The notes beneath the pieces are model-generated. The model saw nothing but the letters and a program-made list of their open reading frames with translations. It was not told the DNA's origin and did not search any database. The position numbers and the translations under genes are program-made. A stretch of 64,000 nucleotides of DNA. It comes from Corynebacterium sp. HMSC08A12. GTDB lineage: Bacteria; Actinomycetota; Actinomycetes; Mycobacteriales; Mycobacteriaceae. The stretch is from contig NZ_KV789165.1 of NCBI RefSeq assembly GCF_001807485.1, positions 45,426 through 109,425 on the forward strand, in the 5' to 3' direction. Shown in pieces: positions 43,958 to 53,409 of this stretch (position 1 is the first letter of the stretch; each line of letters starts with the position of its first letter).

Positions 43958-46348
43958 ATGGACAAGAAGAAGGTACTGAGGATCGCGGGCATTGTCTCTG
44001 TGATCCTCATCGCGATCTATGCGTTCGGTGTTTTAACTGATGACGCCCGCGGCTACGACGAGGTCGAGACCTCGATAGCGCTGAAGCAGCTGGAAGACAA
44101 GAACGTCAAGGAAGCTCAGATCAACGATCGTGAGCAGCAGGTACAGCTGAAGCTGAAGGACTCTATCGAGGTCGAAGGCAAGAAGGACATCGAGCAGGTC
44201 ATCGCGAAGTACCCCGGCCGGGCGGCGCCCGAGATTTTCGACGCGGTGAAGAAGTCCGAGGCGGAAAAGTACAACACCAAGGTCACCGAGGATAGCTTCC
44301 TGGGCAGCCTGCTGGTGATGCTGCTGCCGATGCTGCTGATCTTCGGCCTGCTGATGTTCATGCTGTCCCGCATGCAGGGCGGCAGCGGCATGGGCGCCTT
44401 CGGCTTTGGTAAGTCCACCGCCAAGCAGCTGAACAAGGACAACCCGGACACGACCTTCGACGACGTCGCCGGGGCCGACGAGGCTGTGGAGGAGCTGGAC
44501 GAGATCCGCGACTTCCTGACCGACCCGAGCCGCTACGAGGCGCTGGGAGCGAAGATCCCGCGTGGTGTGCTGCTGTACGGCCCGCCCGGTACGGGTAAGA
44601 CGCTGCTGGCCCGCGCCGTGGCCGGCGAGGCAGGCGTGCCCTTCTTCACCATCTCCGGTTCCGACTTCGTGGAGATGTTCGTCGGCGTGGGTGCCTCCCG
44701 CGTGCGCGACCTGTTCAAGCAGGCGAAGGAGAACTCGCCGTGCATCATCTTCGTCGACGAGATCGACGCGGTCGGCCGCCAGCGTGGTGCCGGCATGGGC
44801 GGCGGTCACGACGAGCGTGAACAGACCCTGAACCAGCTACTGGTGGAGATGGACGGCTTCGGCGACCGCGACGGAGTGATCCTGATGGCCGCCACCAACC
44901 GTCCGGACATTCTGGACCCGGCGCTGCTGCGCCCGGGCCGCTTCGACCGCCAGATCCCGGTGACCAACCCGGACCTGGCGGGCCGCGAGCAGATCCTGAA
45001 CGTGCACGCGAAGAATAAGCCGCTAGCCAAGGACGTGGACCTGAAGTCGCTGGCCAAGCGCACTGCGGGCATGTCCGGCGCGGATCTGGAGAACGTGCTG
45101 AACGAGGCCGCCCTGCTGACCGCCCGCGTGGACGGCAACGTGATTACCGCCGACGCGCTGGAAGAGGCCACCGACCGCGTGGTGGGTGGACCGCGCCGTA
45201 GCTCGAAGATCATCTCTGAGCACGAGAAGAAAGTCACCGCCTACCACGAGGGCGGCCACACGCTGGCTGCCTGGGCGATGAAGGACATCGACCGCGTCTA
45301 CAAGGTGACGATCCTGGCGCGCGGCCGCACCGGTGGCCACGCCATGACCGCCCCCGAGGACGACAAGGGCATGTACAACCGCTCCGAGCTGTTCGCCCGC
45401 CTGGTCTTCGCCATGGGCGGCCGCGCTGCTGAGGAACTGGTCTTTGGCAACCCGACCACTGGCGCTTCTGCGGATATTGAGATGGCCACGAACATCGCCC
45501 GCGCGATGGTGGTGGAGTACGGCATGAGCCCCGTTGTTGGTGCCGTGAAGTACGGCCAGGACGACGGCGACCCGTTTGTCGGCCGTGGCGGCCAGGGCGG
45601 CAACCAGCCGTCCCAGAATGTGGCCAACCAGATCGACGAGCAGGTGCGCATGCTGATGAACAAGGCCCAGCAGGTGGCCTACGACGTGCTGCGCGAGAAC
45701 CGGGAATATCTGGATACCCTGGCTTCCAAGCTGCTGGAGAAGGAGACTCTGCGCCGCCCGGACCTGGAGGCCATCTTCGAGGGCATCGATACCCGCGAGG
45801 TCTCGGACATCTTCCCGATGCAGGATCTGGATCGCCCGTGCGATCACCGCGAGCCGGTGAAGACCCCGGTCGAGCTGGCCCGCGAGCGTGGCGAGGAGCC
45901 ACCGGAGAAGACCAATTTCTTCTCCGCTGCCCGCCGTGCCCGCATGGAAAAGCGCAAGGCGCAGAACGAGCAGCGCCAGGCCGAGCGCCTGCAGCAGGGC
46001 CAGCAGCAGTTCCCACAGACCCAGCAGGGCCAGCACGCCCAGCAGGCGCTGCACGGCCAGCAGGGTCAAGGCACCGCCGGCCCGGTTCCGCCGGAGGAGG
46101 AGCGCGGCTTCCGCCTGCCCGACAACGAGCAGCCGGATCACCAGCCGGAGAAGCCCGCGCAGCAGAAGCAAGCTGTGCAGCCCGAGCAGGAGCCGCAGGC
46201 AGAGCAGCAGCGTCCGCAAGACTCACAGGAATCGCAGGTGCGTTACCGCCGCGGCGAGATGCCGGAGCAGACGTTCCCTTGGGATAAGCACAACGGTGGC
46301 TACAACGGCAACGAGTCCGGTGGCCAGCACAGGCAGGAAGACAAGTAG
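43958..46348 (+). CDS. ftsH: ATP-dependent zinc metalloprotease FtsH
   Basis: 796 residues. One membrane helix near 8-26, a periplasmic domain, a second helix near 112-135, an AAA domain ([16 protein letters not shown] near 208, [11 protein letters not shown] near 264) and a protease domain with the zinc site HEGGH near 430 (this HExxH form is common in actinobacteria). The last 150 residues are Gln/Pro-rich, low in complexity and not part of the core. It degrades membrane and regulatory proteins. folE starts within its stop codon (one-base overlap). Confidence 0.96.
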   Translation: MDKKKVLRIAGIVSVILIAIYAFGVLTDDARGYDEVETSIALKQLEDKNVKEAQINDREQQVQLKLKDSIEVEGKKDIEQVIAKYPGRAAPEIFDAVKKSEAEKYNTKVTEDSFLGSLLVMLLPMLLIFGLLMFMLSRMQGGSGMGAFGFGKSTAKQLNKDNPDTTFDDVAGADEAVEELDEIRDFLTDPSRYEALGAKIPRGVLLYGPPGTGKTLLARAVAGEAGVPFFTISGSDFVEMFVGVGASRVRDLFKQAKENSPCIIFVDEIDAVGRQRGAGMGGGHDEREQTLNQLLVEMDGFGDRDGVILMAATNRPDILDPALLRPGRFDRQIPVTNPDLAGREQILNVHAKNKPLAKDVDLKSLAKRTAGMSGADLENVLNEAALLTARVDGNVITADALEEATDRVVGGPRRSSKIISEHEKKVTAYHEGGHTLAAWAMKDIDRVYKVTILARGRTGGHAMTAPEDDKGMYNRSELFARLVFAMGGRAAEELVFGNPTTGASADIEMATNIARAMVVEYGMSPVVGAVKYGQDDGDPFVGRGGQGGNQPSQNVANQIDEQVRMLMNKAQQVAYDVLRENREYLDTLASKLLEKETLRRPDLEAIFEGIDTREVSDIFPMQDLDRPCDHREPVKTPVELARERGEEPPEKTNFFSAARRARMEKRKAQNEQRQAERLQQGQQQFPQTQQGQHAQQALHGQQGQGTAGPVPPEEERGFRLPDNEQPDHQPEKPAQQKQAVQPEQEPQAEQQRPQDSQESQVRYRRGEMPEQTFPWDKHNGGYNGNESGGQHRQEDK

Positions 46349-46944
46349 TGAATAACCCACAGCAGCCGCTCGACCCTGGCTCCTTCGATCAGGAGCGGGC
46401 AGAGGCGGCCATCCGCGAACTCCTTTTCGCCATCGGCGAAGACCCCGACCGCGAAGGTCTGCAGGAAACACCGGCCCGTGTGGCTCGCGCCTACCGCGAG
46501 ACGTGCGCCGGGCTGTACGAGGACCCCACGGAGGTTCTCAGCAAGACCTTCAGCGAGGATCACCGCGAGCTGGTGCTCGTGCGCGACATCACCTTCTACT
46601 CCATGTGTGAGCACCACCTGGTGCCCTTCTTCGGCAAGGCGCATATCGGATACATCCCCGGTGAATCCGGCAAGGTCACAGGCCTGTCCAAGTTGGCCCG
46701 CCTGATTGACGGCCTGGCGAAGCGCCCACAGGTTCAGGAACGCTTGACCTCGCAGGTGGCCGACGCGCTGGTGGACAAGTTGGATCCCTCCGCAGTGATC
46801 GTTGTCCTGGAGGCCGAGCACCTGTGCATGGCGATGCGCGGCATCCGTAAGCCCGGTGCCAACACGGTGACCTCCGCGGTCCGTGGCGGTTTCCAGAGCA
46901 ATGCGGCCTCCCGTGCAGAGGCAATGGCGCTGATTCGGCCGTGA
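46348..46944 (+). CDS. folE: GTP cyclohydrolase I
   Basis: A 198-residue enzyme opening tetrahydrofolate synthesis: GTP to 7,8-dihydroneopterin triphosphate. The zinc ligands are visible in [20 protein letters not shown] near 90-109 and HLCMAMRG near 157. GTG start at 46348 overlaps the ftsH stop; its own stop overlaps the folP start (GTGA). First of four folate genes in biosynthetic order E-P-B-K, all overlapping. Confidence 0.96.
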   Translation: MNNPQQPLDPGSFDQERAEAAIRELLFAIGEDPDREGLQETPARVARAYRETCAGLYEDPTEVLSKTFSEDHRELVLVRDITFYSMCEHHLVPFFGKAHIGYIPGESGKVTGLSKLARLIDGLAKRPQVQERLTSQVADALVDKLDPSAVIVVLEAEHLCMAMRGIRKPGANTVTSAVRGGFQSNAASRAEAMALIRP

Positions 46945-47879
46945 CGGGTTCTGCTGTGACTGACCCCAGCGCAAACAACCCCAACGCAAACAAGCCCAGC
47001 GCGACCAACCCCCAGCGCACCCTCGTGATGGGCATCCTCAACGTCACCGAGGATTCCTTCTCCGACGGCGGGGCCTACCCGGACACCGCGGCCGCGCTGG
47101 CGCACGCCGAGGCGATGGTCGCCGACGGCGCGGACATCATCGACGTCGGCGGGGAATCCACCCGTCCGGGCGCCACCCGCGTCGCCCCGGAGGTCGAGGC
47201 CGCCCGCGTCACCCCCGTCATCGAGGAGTTATCCCGCCGGGGCATCGCCACCAGTATCGATACGATGCGGGCATCCACGGCCCGGGCCGCCTGGAAAGCG
47301 GGCGTCACCTACCTCAACGACGTCTCCGGTGGCCTGGCGGACCCAGACATGCTTCCGCTGGCCGCAGAATCCGGCTTGCCGATCATCCTCATGCACTGGA
47401 ACAAGGGAAACGCCGCGGACTTCGCCGGAGCCGAGGGCTACCACGACCACGGCGAGGACATCGTCGGCCACGTCATCCGTTGGCTAGAGCAGAGGATCGA
47501 AGCGGCGGAGGCGGTAGGCGTCACAAAGAAACAGATCTACCTGGACCCCGGCATCGGGTTCGCGAAGACTCCGCAGGAAAACTGGCAGCTGCTCGGCGCC
47601 ACCGACCGGCTGGTGCAGATGGGCTATCCGGTGCTGGTGGGGGTCTCGCGCAAGCGCTTCCTCACCGCGCTGCGCCCCGCGAGCGACGGCAACCCCGGCA
47701 CCCCAGAATCGGCGGACGATGCGACGGCGGCCACCTCCGCGCTGGCGGCGGCAGTTGGCGCATGGGCCGTCCGGGTGCATAAAGTAGCCCCGACACGGGC
47801 CGCAGTGGACGTTGCACACGCCATGGCCACCGGACGCGGCCCCGACATCGACGAGCAATGGAGGGCGCGACGTGGCTGA
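46941..47879 (+). CDS. folP: Dihydropteroate synthase
   Basis: A 312-residue TIM-barrel enzyme joining p-aminobenzoate and dihydropterin pyrophosphate; target of sulfonamides. Signatures: [16 protein letters not shown] near 30-45 and [14 protein letters not shown] near 71-84. GTG at 46941 gives an Asn/Ser-rich lead of 25 residues; a second GTG at 46956 is also possible. It carries a perfect GGCGTCA-N-AAAGAA word at 47517 reading V-G-V-T-K-K. It overlaps folB by 8 bases. Confidence 0.96.
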   Translation: MTGSAVTDPSANNPNANKPSATNPQRTLVMGILNVTEDSFSDGGAYPDTAAALAHAEAMVADGADIIDVGGESTRPGATRVAPEVEAARVTPVIEELSRRGIATSIDTMRASTARAAWKAGVTYLNDVSGGLADPDMLPLAAESGLPIILMHWNKGNAADFAGAEGYHDHGEDIVGHVIRWLEQRIEAAEAVGVTKKQIYLDPGIGFAKTPQENWQLLGATDRLVQMGYPVLVGVSRKRFLTALRPASDGNPGTPESADDATAATSALAAAVGAWAVRVHKVAPTRAAVDVAHAMATGRGPDIDEQWRARRG

Positions 47880-48237
47880 CCGCATCGAGCTCATCGGCGT
47901 GGAGGCTTTCGGCCACCACGGCGTGTTTTCGCACGAAAAGGACACCGGCCAGAAGTTCATCGTGGACATGGTGGTGTGGACGGACTTCCGCGCTGCGGCA
48001 GATTCGGACTCGTTGGAAGACACGATCAACTACGTGCAGCTGGCCGACATCGCGGTGAACGCGGTCGAGGTGCAGGAGGGTCACGATCTGATCGAAACTC
48101 TGGCCTCGAACATCGCGGACCAGATCGCGGAGCTGGGCGGGGTGTACGCCGTGGAGGTCACGGTGCATAAGCCGCAGGCGCCGATCGCCCACCCGTTCGC
48201 CGACGTGCGGGTGGTGGCGCGGAGGTCCAAGCGATGA
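47872..48237 (+). CDS. folB: Dihydroneopterin aldolase
   Basis: A 121-residue aldolase that releases glycolaldehyde from dihydroneopterin. IELIGVEAFGHHGVFSHEKD at the start includes the substrate-binding Glu and the family's GHHGV. The GTG at 47872 overlaps folP by 8 bases; its stop overlaps folK (ATGA). Size and order are as in mycobacteria. Confidence 0.95.
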   Translation: MADRIELIGVEAFGHHGVFSHEKDTGQKFIVDMVVWTDFRAAADSDSLEDTINYVQLADIAVNAVEVQEGHDLIETLASNIADQIAELGGVYAVEVTVHKPQAPIAHPFADVRVVARRSKR

Positions 48238-48797
48238 TCACAGCCTTCCTGGGAATTGGCTCGAACATGCCCGGCGACGTGGGCAGCCCCACCGCACAGA
48301 TCGAACGCGCCTACGAGCTGCTGGCGATGCACCCGGCCATCGAGATTGTGGAGAAGTCGCGGATCTTCGTCACCCCGCCATGGGGTGGGGTGGAGCAGCA
48401 GGAGTTCCGCAACTCCGTGGTGGCCGTGCGCACGTCGCTGGACCCGCTCGCGCTGCTGCACCACTGCCAATTCGCCGAGGCCGTTGCGGGGCGGGAGCGC
48501 GAGGTCCGGTGGGGCCCGCGCACCGTCGATGTGGACATTCTTTTTTGTTTTGACGCCCAGTCCCAGCCCCTGCAGTCCCAGGGAAAGTGGGGGTTTGAGC
48601 TGGTTATTCCGCACCCCTACGCCCACGAGCGGGCGTTTGTGCTGGTGCCGCTGAGCGACCTGCAGCTGGCCCGGGAACCCTGGTGTACCTTGGGCGGGCG
48701 AGGCATCCTGGAGTGGCTAGAAGATGTTGATCCCGCCGAACGGGAAGCCATCGTCCCGGCGGATCCATCCGAACTTTCGGGCCCTGGCGAGAACTAA
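48234..48797 (+). CDS. folK: 2-amino-4-hydroxy-6-hydroxymethyldihydropteridine pyrophosphokinase
   Basis: A 187-residue kinase that pyrophosphorylates the pterin before FolP acts. AFLGIGSNMPGD at the start and GPRTVDVDILF near 92-102 are family signatures. A TTTTTTGTTTTGACGCCC stretch at 48541 is a minus-strand copy of the scattered motif and locally AT-rich. ATGA overlap with folB. Confidence 0.95.
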   Translation: MITAFLGIGSNMPGDVGSPTAQIERAYELLAMHPAIEIVEKSRIFVTPPWGGVEQQEFRNSVVAVRTSLDPLALLHHCQFAEAVAGREREVRWGPRTVDVDILFCFDAQSQPLQSQGKWGFELVIPHPYAHERAFVLVPLSDLQLAREPWCTLGGRGILEWLEDVDPAEREAIVPADPSELSGPGEN

Positions 48798-48821
48798 AGA
48801 CGAGGGATAAAGAGGCAGCAC

Positions 48822-49316
48822 ATGAGCCCGCTGAAGCGCACGAAGATCTCCACGCTGGCTGTCGTGGCGATCGTGGGCGCCCTCATCGCCTGGGTCAGCA
48901 CGCTGAGTTTCTATGGAAGCTTCCCGCCAATTAAGACCACCGGCTCCGTGCTGCTGTGGATTTTCGCAATCGTGTGCGCTGTGGCGGGTTGGGTGATCCG
49001 CAAGCGCATCGGCAGCAGCAGCGGGGTGGGGATGGATCGCACACAGATGCAGCCGACGACGGTGGTTCAGTGGCTGGCGCTTGGCCAGGCCACGGCATGG
49101 GCCGGGGCGGTGTTCCTGGGAATGTTTGTCGGGGTGGGAATTTATGTTCTGCCGAACGCGGGGCACCTTATGGCCGCGGAGGCCGATGTGCCGGGCGTGA
49201 TCGCCGGAGCGCTGGGAGCTCTGGCGGCCGTCGTGGCCGGGGTTTGGCTGGAACGCAGCTGCGAAGCGCCACCGCCGGATGCGCCATTAACGCCCAACGG
49301 GCTCGACGTTGGGTAG
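48822..49316 (+). CDS. DUF3180 family membrane protein
   Basis: 164 residues with four hydrophobic segments (about 12-30, 38-56, 85-110, 120-145). A protein of this DUF3180 family follows folK throughout mycolic-acid actinobacteria. No function is known. An AGAGG precedes the ATG. The end of the gene overlaps the -10 region of the next gene. Confidence 0.8.
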   Translation: MSPLKRTKISTLAVVAIVGALIAWVSTLSFYGSFPPIKTTGSVLLWIFAIVCAVAGWVIRKRIGSSSGVGMDRTQMQPTTVVQWLALGQATAWAGAVFLGMFVGVGIYVLPNAGHLMAAEADVPGVIAGALGALAAVVAGVWLERSCEAPPPDAPLTPNGLDVG

Positions 49317-49319
49317 TGT
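49314..49319 (+). promoter_or_regulatory. -10 box of the DUF6779 gene (leaderless)
   Basis: TAGTGT at the very end of the DUF3180 gene, 7 bases before the ATG at 49327. It suggests an extra internal start of transcription inside the fol-pan run. Confidence 0.45.
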
Positions 49320-49326
49320 GTTGTCC

Positions 49327-50412
49327 ATGAGCTTCCAGCAGTCTCCTAAGCCACAGCAGTCTCACCAGCCGCAGTCGCAGCCCTTCGACGGGCACCAGTC
49401 CCCGGAATCCCTGGGGTACGAGGACGACTCCAACTTCCAGGGATCTTCCGTGGCTTCCAACGAGCCTTCGGGACTCTCCCGCTTCCTCATGTTCGGCCTG
49501 GTGGTTCTGGCGCTGCTGGCCAGCGTGCTGATGCTGTTAATGGATTCCGATGGTTGGCTGAAGGTGGCGCTTATCGCCGCCCTCTGGGCTGCCTTCTTCG
49601 GCGTGGTGCTGGTGCTGCGCTACTCAGGCGCCTTGAAGCTGGCGCGCGAGCAGGCGGAGAACCAGGAGAGCTACTTCCAGTCGCAGCTGGAACACGAGCG
49701 CGCACAGCTGGAAAAGCGCGAGGCTGCGACGCAGGCGAAGTACGCCGCAGAGGCCAAGAAGTCCCAGGATCAGCGCGATAAGCACCTGGAGGAGCTGCGT
49801 GCGGAGCTGGCTCACATGCGCAAGCAGCTGGCGGAGCTGACCGGCGAGAACTTCGACGAGGGCGAGCAGCGCGCGGTGCGCGCGACTGCCGAGCGAGTCC
49901 GCGAGCTGGGGCACAGCGTGGGTGGCCAGGCGCCGCAAGCTGCAGGCAGCTCTGCCGGACAGACCGCAGGACAGCAGCAGTCGGCGGGCCAGCAGGAAGC
50001 CCAGCCGCACAAGGCACAGCACCGCAGCAAGCCGAAGTTCAACACCGGCACTTTCGCCGCCGTGAACTGGACCGGCCAGGACTCCGAGGAGACCTCCCAG
50101 CTGCCACTGGTCGTGGACACAACGGCGATGGACGAGGCCAAGCGCGCAGAGCACAAGGCCACTCAGCAAAAGCCCACTCAGCCCAAGCCCGCCCAGAAGC
50201 GCCGCGCGCAGATGCCGAGCGCCGAGGCCGTTCGCCCCAGCCGTGCCCGCACTGGCGCCGCCCAGGACGCTGGCGCCCAGGACGCTGCCGCGAAGCAGGG
50301 CGAGCAGACTGAGGCAACGGCAACCACCCACGGTCGCCGTCGCGCCGATGAGGTGGAAAACGGCCTCACTGTCGCAGAGCTGATGCAGCGCTTCAAGAAT
50401 CGAGAGAAGTAA
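49327..50412 (+). CDS. Membrane protein with coiled coil (DUF6779-like)
   Basis: 361 residues. Gln/Pro-rich N-terminus (1-45), two close hydrophobic segments (about 55-100), then a charged coiled coil (about 102-175, rich in Glu/Gln/Lys/Ala) and a long Ala/Gln-rich disordered tail. The last 20 residues, NGLTVAELMQRFKNRE, are helical and may bind a partner. Mycobacterial orthologues lie at the same spot between the DUF3180 and DUF2520 genes. Function unknown. Confidence 0.75.
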   Translation: MSFQQSPKPQQSHQPQSQPFDGHQSPESLGYEDDSNFQGSSVASNEPSGLSRFLMFGLVVLALLASVLMLLMDSDGWLKVALIAALWAAFFGVVLVLRYSGALKLAREQAENQESYFQSQLEHERAQLEKREAATQAKYAAEAKKSQDQRDKHLEELRAELAHMRKQLAELTGENFDEGEQRAVRATAERVRELGHSVGGQAPQAAGSSAGQTAGQQQSAGQQEAQPHKAQHRSKPKFNTGTFAAVNWTGQDSEETSQLPLVVDTTAMDEAKRAEHKATQQKPTQPKPAQKRRAQMPSAEAVRPSRARTGAAQDAGAQDAAAKQGEQTEATATTHGRRRADEVENGLTVAELMQRFKNREK

Positions 50413-50421
50413 AAACCACCT

Positions 50422-51327
50422 GTGACAGGCCCGACAACCAACTCGGACATTCAACAGCCACGCCTCTCCGTCGGCATCATCTCCGCCGGGAAAGTAGGCG
50501 TGGCTTTGGCGGAGGCCTTTGCACGCGCCGGCCACCACGTGCATGGCATCTATGCGCATTCGGCACGTTCGGAAAAGTTGGCGTCAGAAAGAATCCCGAA
50601 CATACCCCGCATCAACCTAGACAGCACCGCCCACGCCGCGCTCGTGGTGCTGGCGGTGCCGGACCCGAAGCTGCCCGAGGTGGTGGAGGAAGTCGCGCAG
50701 CACACGCGCGACGGGCAGATCGTGGCGCACGTCTCCGGGGCGTTTGGCTGCGAGATCCTGCAGCCGATCACCGATACTGGCGCGCTGCCGTTGGCTCTGC
50801 ACCCGGCGATGACCTTCACCGGCACCCCGGCAGATAGCGAGCGGCTGGACGGCTGCGCATGGGGTGTGACTAGCGATTCCGAGGTCGGCGATGTGGTCGC
50901 GCAAACCCTAGTGGCCAGCCTGGGTGGGGTTCCCGTTGCCATCCCCGAACACCGCCGGGCGGCCTACCACGCGGCGATGGCGCACGCGGCCAACCACCTG
51001 GTGACCCTGCTGACTGATGCCCAGGAGATCCTGGACCGCGTGTTGGAAGCGCCGGGGGAGAGCCCCGATAGCGCCCTGCTGCTGCGCCGTATCGCCCACG
51101 CCGCGGTGGATAACGCGCTGGAAAAACGCATGGACGGGCTGACCGGCCCAGTAGCCCGCGACGACGCGGAGGCTGTGATGCGCCACCGTGCAGCGCTGCG
51201 GGAGCTGGAGGACGGGCCAGACTCAGCCGAGGAAGGGGCAGCTGAGGCCGCCTACACCGCGATGGCCCGCCGCACTGCGCTTAAAGCGGGGGCTATTGAG
51301 GTCGAAAGGCTGCTGGATCTAGAGTAA
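50422..51327 (+). CDS. Rossmann-fold / DUF2520 domain protein
   Basis: 301 residues: an N-terminal NAD(P)-binding fold with VGIISAGKVGVALAEAFARAG near 14-34, followed by an all-helical DUF2520 domain (HRRAAYHAAMAHAANHLVTLL near 175-195). The family resembles ketopantoate reductase-like dehydrogenases and its gene always precedes panC in actinobacteria, so a role in pantothenate synthesis has been suggested; unproven. GTG start at 50422. Contains a perfect GGCGTCA-N-AAAGAA at 50580 reading A-S-E-R. panC starts 5 bases after the stop. Confidence 0.85.
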   Translation: MTGPTTNSDIQQPRLSVGIISAGKVGVALAEAFARAGHHVHGIYAHSARSEKLASERIPNIPRINLDSTAHAALVVLAVPDPKLPEVVEEVAQHTRDGQIVAHVSGAFGCEILQPITDTGALPLALHPAMTFTGTPADSERLDGCAWGVTSDSEVGDVVAQTLVASLGGVPVAIPEHRRAAYHAAMAHAANHLVTLLTDAQEILDRVLEAPGESPDSALLLRRIAHAAVDNALEKRMDGLTGPVARDDAEAVMRHRAALRELEDGPDSAEEGAAEAAYTAMARRTALKAGAIEVERLLDLE

Positions 51328-51332
51328 GAGCC

Positions 51333-52253
51333 ATGACGTTCACACCTGGCCAAGCAGAGGTTTTCACCGAGATCGAGAAGATCGGGCAGCTCACCCGCGC
51401 CATGCGCAAGGCGGGCCGCCCCGTGGCGCTGGTGCCCACGATGGGCGCGCTGCACGAGGGGCACCTCTCGCTGGTGCAGGCCGCCCAGCAGATTCCGGGC
51501 GCGCTGGTTGTGGTCAGTATTTTCGTGAACCCCCTGCAATTCGCCGAAGGGGAGGACCTGGATGCCTACCCGCGCACCCTCGACGAGGATGTGGCGAAGC
51601 TGAAGGCCGCGGGCGTGGACGCGGTATTCGCCCCCAACCCCCGCGAGATGTACCCCAACGGTCCGCGCACGACTATCCACCCGGGCGAGGCCGGCCGCAT
51701 CCTGGAGGGTGCCCACCGCCCGACCCACTTCGCGGGCGTGCTGACGGTCGTGAACAAGCTCTTCACCATCACGCACTGCGATCACGCCTTCTTCGGGGAG
51801 AAGGACTATCAGCAGCTGCTGCTGATCCAGCAGATGGTCACGGACCTGAACATGGAGGTGCAGGTCCACGGCGTGCCGATCGTGCGCGAGGCTGATGGCC
51901 TGGCGAAGTCCTCCCGCAACGTTTACCTTTCCGATGAGGAGCGCGAGCTCGCCCTCACCCTGTCCGCCGCCCTGACCGCCGGCGCCTTCGTGGCCGAGCA
52001 GGGCCCTGCGGTGGTGCTGCAGACTGCCGGATCTATTCTGGACGCCGCCTCGGGCATCGACGTCGACTATCTTGAGCTGCGCGGTACGGACCTTTCCGAC
52101 ACCCCGGAGGACGGCGAGGCCCGCCTGCTGGTGGCGGCGCGCGTTGGAACCACACGCCTGATCGACAACGTGGGCGTGCCCCTGGGCACCGGCTTCAAGG
52201 GCCTGGACGACGGCGGCGAGGGCGGCGAGCCCGCGGACAACGCAGGTGAGTAG
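51333..52253 (+). CDS. panC: Pantoate-beta-alanine ligase
   Basis: A 306-residue enzyme forming pantothenate from pantoate and beta-alanine. VPTMGALHEGHLSLV near 36-50 is the ATP-binding HIGH-like motif, and FFGEKDYQQLLLIQQMV near 155 is also typical. The C-terminal 15 residues are Gly/Glu-rich. panD, which supplies beta-alanine, would normally follow; here a 5.6-kb galactose block intervenes. After the stop lie three GAGTAG repeats. Confidence 0.95.
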   Translation: MTFTPGQAEVFTEIEKIGQLTRAMRKAGRPVALVPTMGALHEGHLSLVQAAQQIPGALVVVSIFVNPLQFAEGEDLDAYPRTLDEDVAKLKAAGVDAVFAPNPREMYPNGPRTTIHPGEAGRILEGAHRPTHFAGVLTVVNKLFTITHCDHAFFGEKDYQQLLLIQQMVTDLNMEVQVHGVPIVREADGLAKSSRNVYLSDEERELALTLSAALTAGAFVAEQGPAVVLQTAGSILDAASGIDVDYLELRGTDLSDTPEDGEARLLVAARVGTTRLIDNVGVPLGTGFKGLDDGGEGGEPADNAGE

Positions 52254-52277
52254 AACTGAGTAGAGCTGAGTAGGACC
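52248..52277 (+). repeat. Three 10-bp GAGTAG repeats at the panC stop
   Basis: GAGTAGAACT, GAGTAGAGCT, GAGTAGGACC in tandem at 52248-52277. The period of 10 places TAG in each of the three forward frames. The first TAG is the panC stop; the last copy precedes the next ATG by one base and may serve as ribosome site (GAGTAGGA). Confidence 0.8.
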
Positions 52278-53258
52278 ATGAGCGACGAACTCGAAACTTT
52301 GAAGCGACACTCGCACTCCTTCGTGGACATCTCCGCCGGGGAGTACCGCGCCAGCATCTCCACCTTCGGCGGCGGGCTACGCAGCCTGGATTACGCGGGC
52401 AAGCCCCTGGTGGTTTCCTACCCAGAGGGCGCCTACCCGCCGCTATCCTCCGGAATTGTGCTGGCCCCATGGCCGAACCGAACCGCCGACGGGGTCTTCG
52501 CCCACGACGGCGTGCTGCACCGTTTGGACATCACGGAGCCGGCCCGCGCCACCGCGATCCACGGATTCGTGGGGCAGATGGCCTGGCACGTCGCCGACCA
52601 GGGGGAGGACTTCGTAGCGCTGGAGCTGTCCACCGGCTTGCGCCAAGGGTGGCCGTGGCCGCTGCGCATGCGGATGACGTGGTCGCTCGATGCGAATGAG
52701 GGTCTGCGCGCCACCTTCGACGTCCGCAACGAGGCCGATGCCTCCTGCCCCTTCGGCCTGGGATGGCACCCATACCTGAGTGCCCTGGGCGCTCCACTGG
52801 ACGACTGCGTTCTACACCTGCCTGTCGGTACGAATCTGCCTCTGGATTCCGTGCGTAACCTGCCCGCCGGGCCGGAGTTTCCGGCTCGCCGGGTGCTGCC
52901 AGATGTGGAATTCGGCCAGCGTATGGCCGGGGTGTGGCTGGACCACTGCTTCGGCGAGATCGATGTGCAGGAGAAAGCGCTGGCCGAAGCGCGACTACTC
53001 AACCCGGACGGCGAGGGCGTGCGCCTCTGGGTGGGAGAGGGCTTCGACTGGTTCCAGGTCTTCACCGCCGACCCGGCCCGCCGCGAGGGCTACCCTGGCG
53101 TGGGCCGGGCTCTGGCCGTCGAGCCGATGACGTGCCCGCCGGACGCTCTACGCTCCGGTAGGGACCTCATTCGCCTGCAACCAGGCGAGAATCACAGCTT
53201 CGAATGCGGGATCTCTTTCGCGCCGCGTGAGGGCGTCACAACCCAAGAACCGAAGTAG
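52278..53258 (+). CDS. Aldose 1-epimerase family protein
   Basis: A 326-residue galactose-mutarotase fold. Family residues: LAPWPNRTADGVFAHDG near 60-76, HGFVGQMAWHV near 94 (first catalytic-type His), and LGWHPYLSALG near 160 (HPY motif). It would interconvert alpha and beta anomers of galactose so that GalK can act. It is separated from the symporter gene by 151 bases but belongs functionally with galT/galK. Substrate specificity is inferred from context. Confidence 0.88.
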   Translation: MSDELETLKRHSHSFVDISAGEYRASISTFGGGLRSLDYAGKPLVVSYPEGAYPPLSSGIVLAPWPNRTADGVFAHDGVLHRLDITEPARATAIHGFVGQMAWHVADQGEDFVALELSTGLRQGWPWPLRMRMTWSLDANEGLRATFDVRNEADASCPFGLGWHPYLSALGAPLDDCVLHLPVGTNLPLDSVRNLPAGPEFPARRVLPDVEFGQRMAGVWLDHCFGEIDVQEKALAEARLLNPDGEGVRLWVGEGFDWFQVFTADPARREGYPGVGRALAVEPMTCPPDALRSGRDLIRLQPGENHSFECGISFAPREGVTTQEPK

Positions 53259-53282
53259 TTTCAGAAATAGAAAAAAATTTCC

Positions 53283-53306
53283 TTTAACGCACCCCGCGGC
53301 GTTAAA
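53283..53306. promoter_or_regulatory. Inverted repeat upstream of the symporter gene
   Basis: TTTAACGC (53283-53290), 8-base loop, GCGTTAAA (53299-53306), perfect arms. It follows an A-rich stretch and precedes ATATATAT. It could be an operator of the gal block or a weak terminator of the epimerase gene. The palindrome of AACGC/GCGTT type would suit a LacI or GntR regulator; no regulator gene is adjacent. Confidence 0.5.
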
Positions 53307-53409
53307 ATTAGCGACGCATATATATCCAATAGTTCTCGTCGCTGGTAGTTGGAAAACGTGACCGTTGGCGCCTGGGACGGGAACATGACGTTCCTGGAGG
53401 TTCGCAGCT

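Noticed and set aside
45230-45270. Defective zinc site HEGGH in FtsH
   Set aside because: The motif is HExxH and the Gly variant is usual in actinobacterial FtsH.
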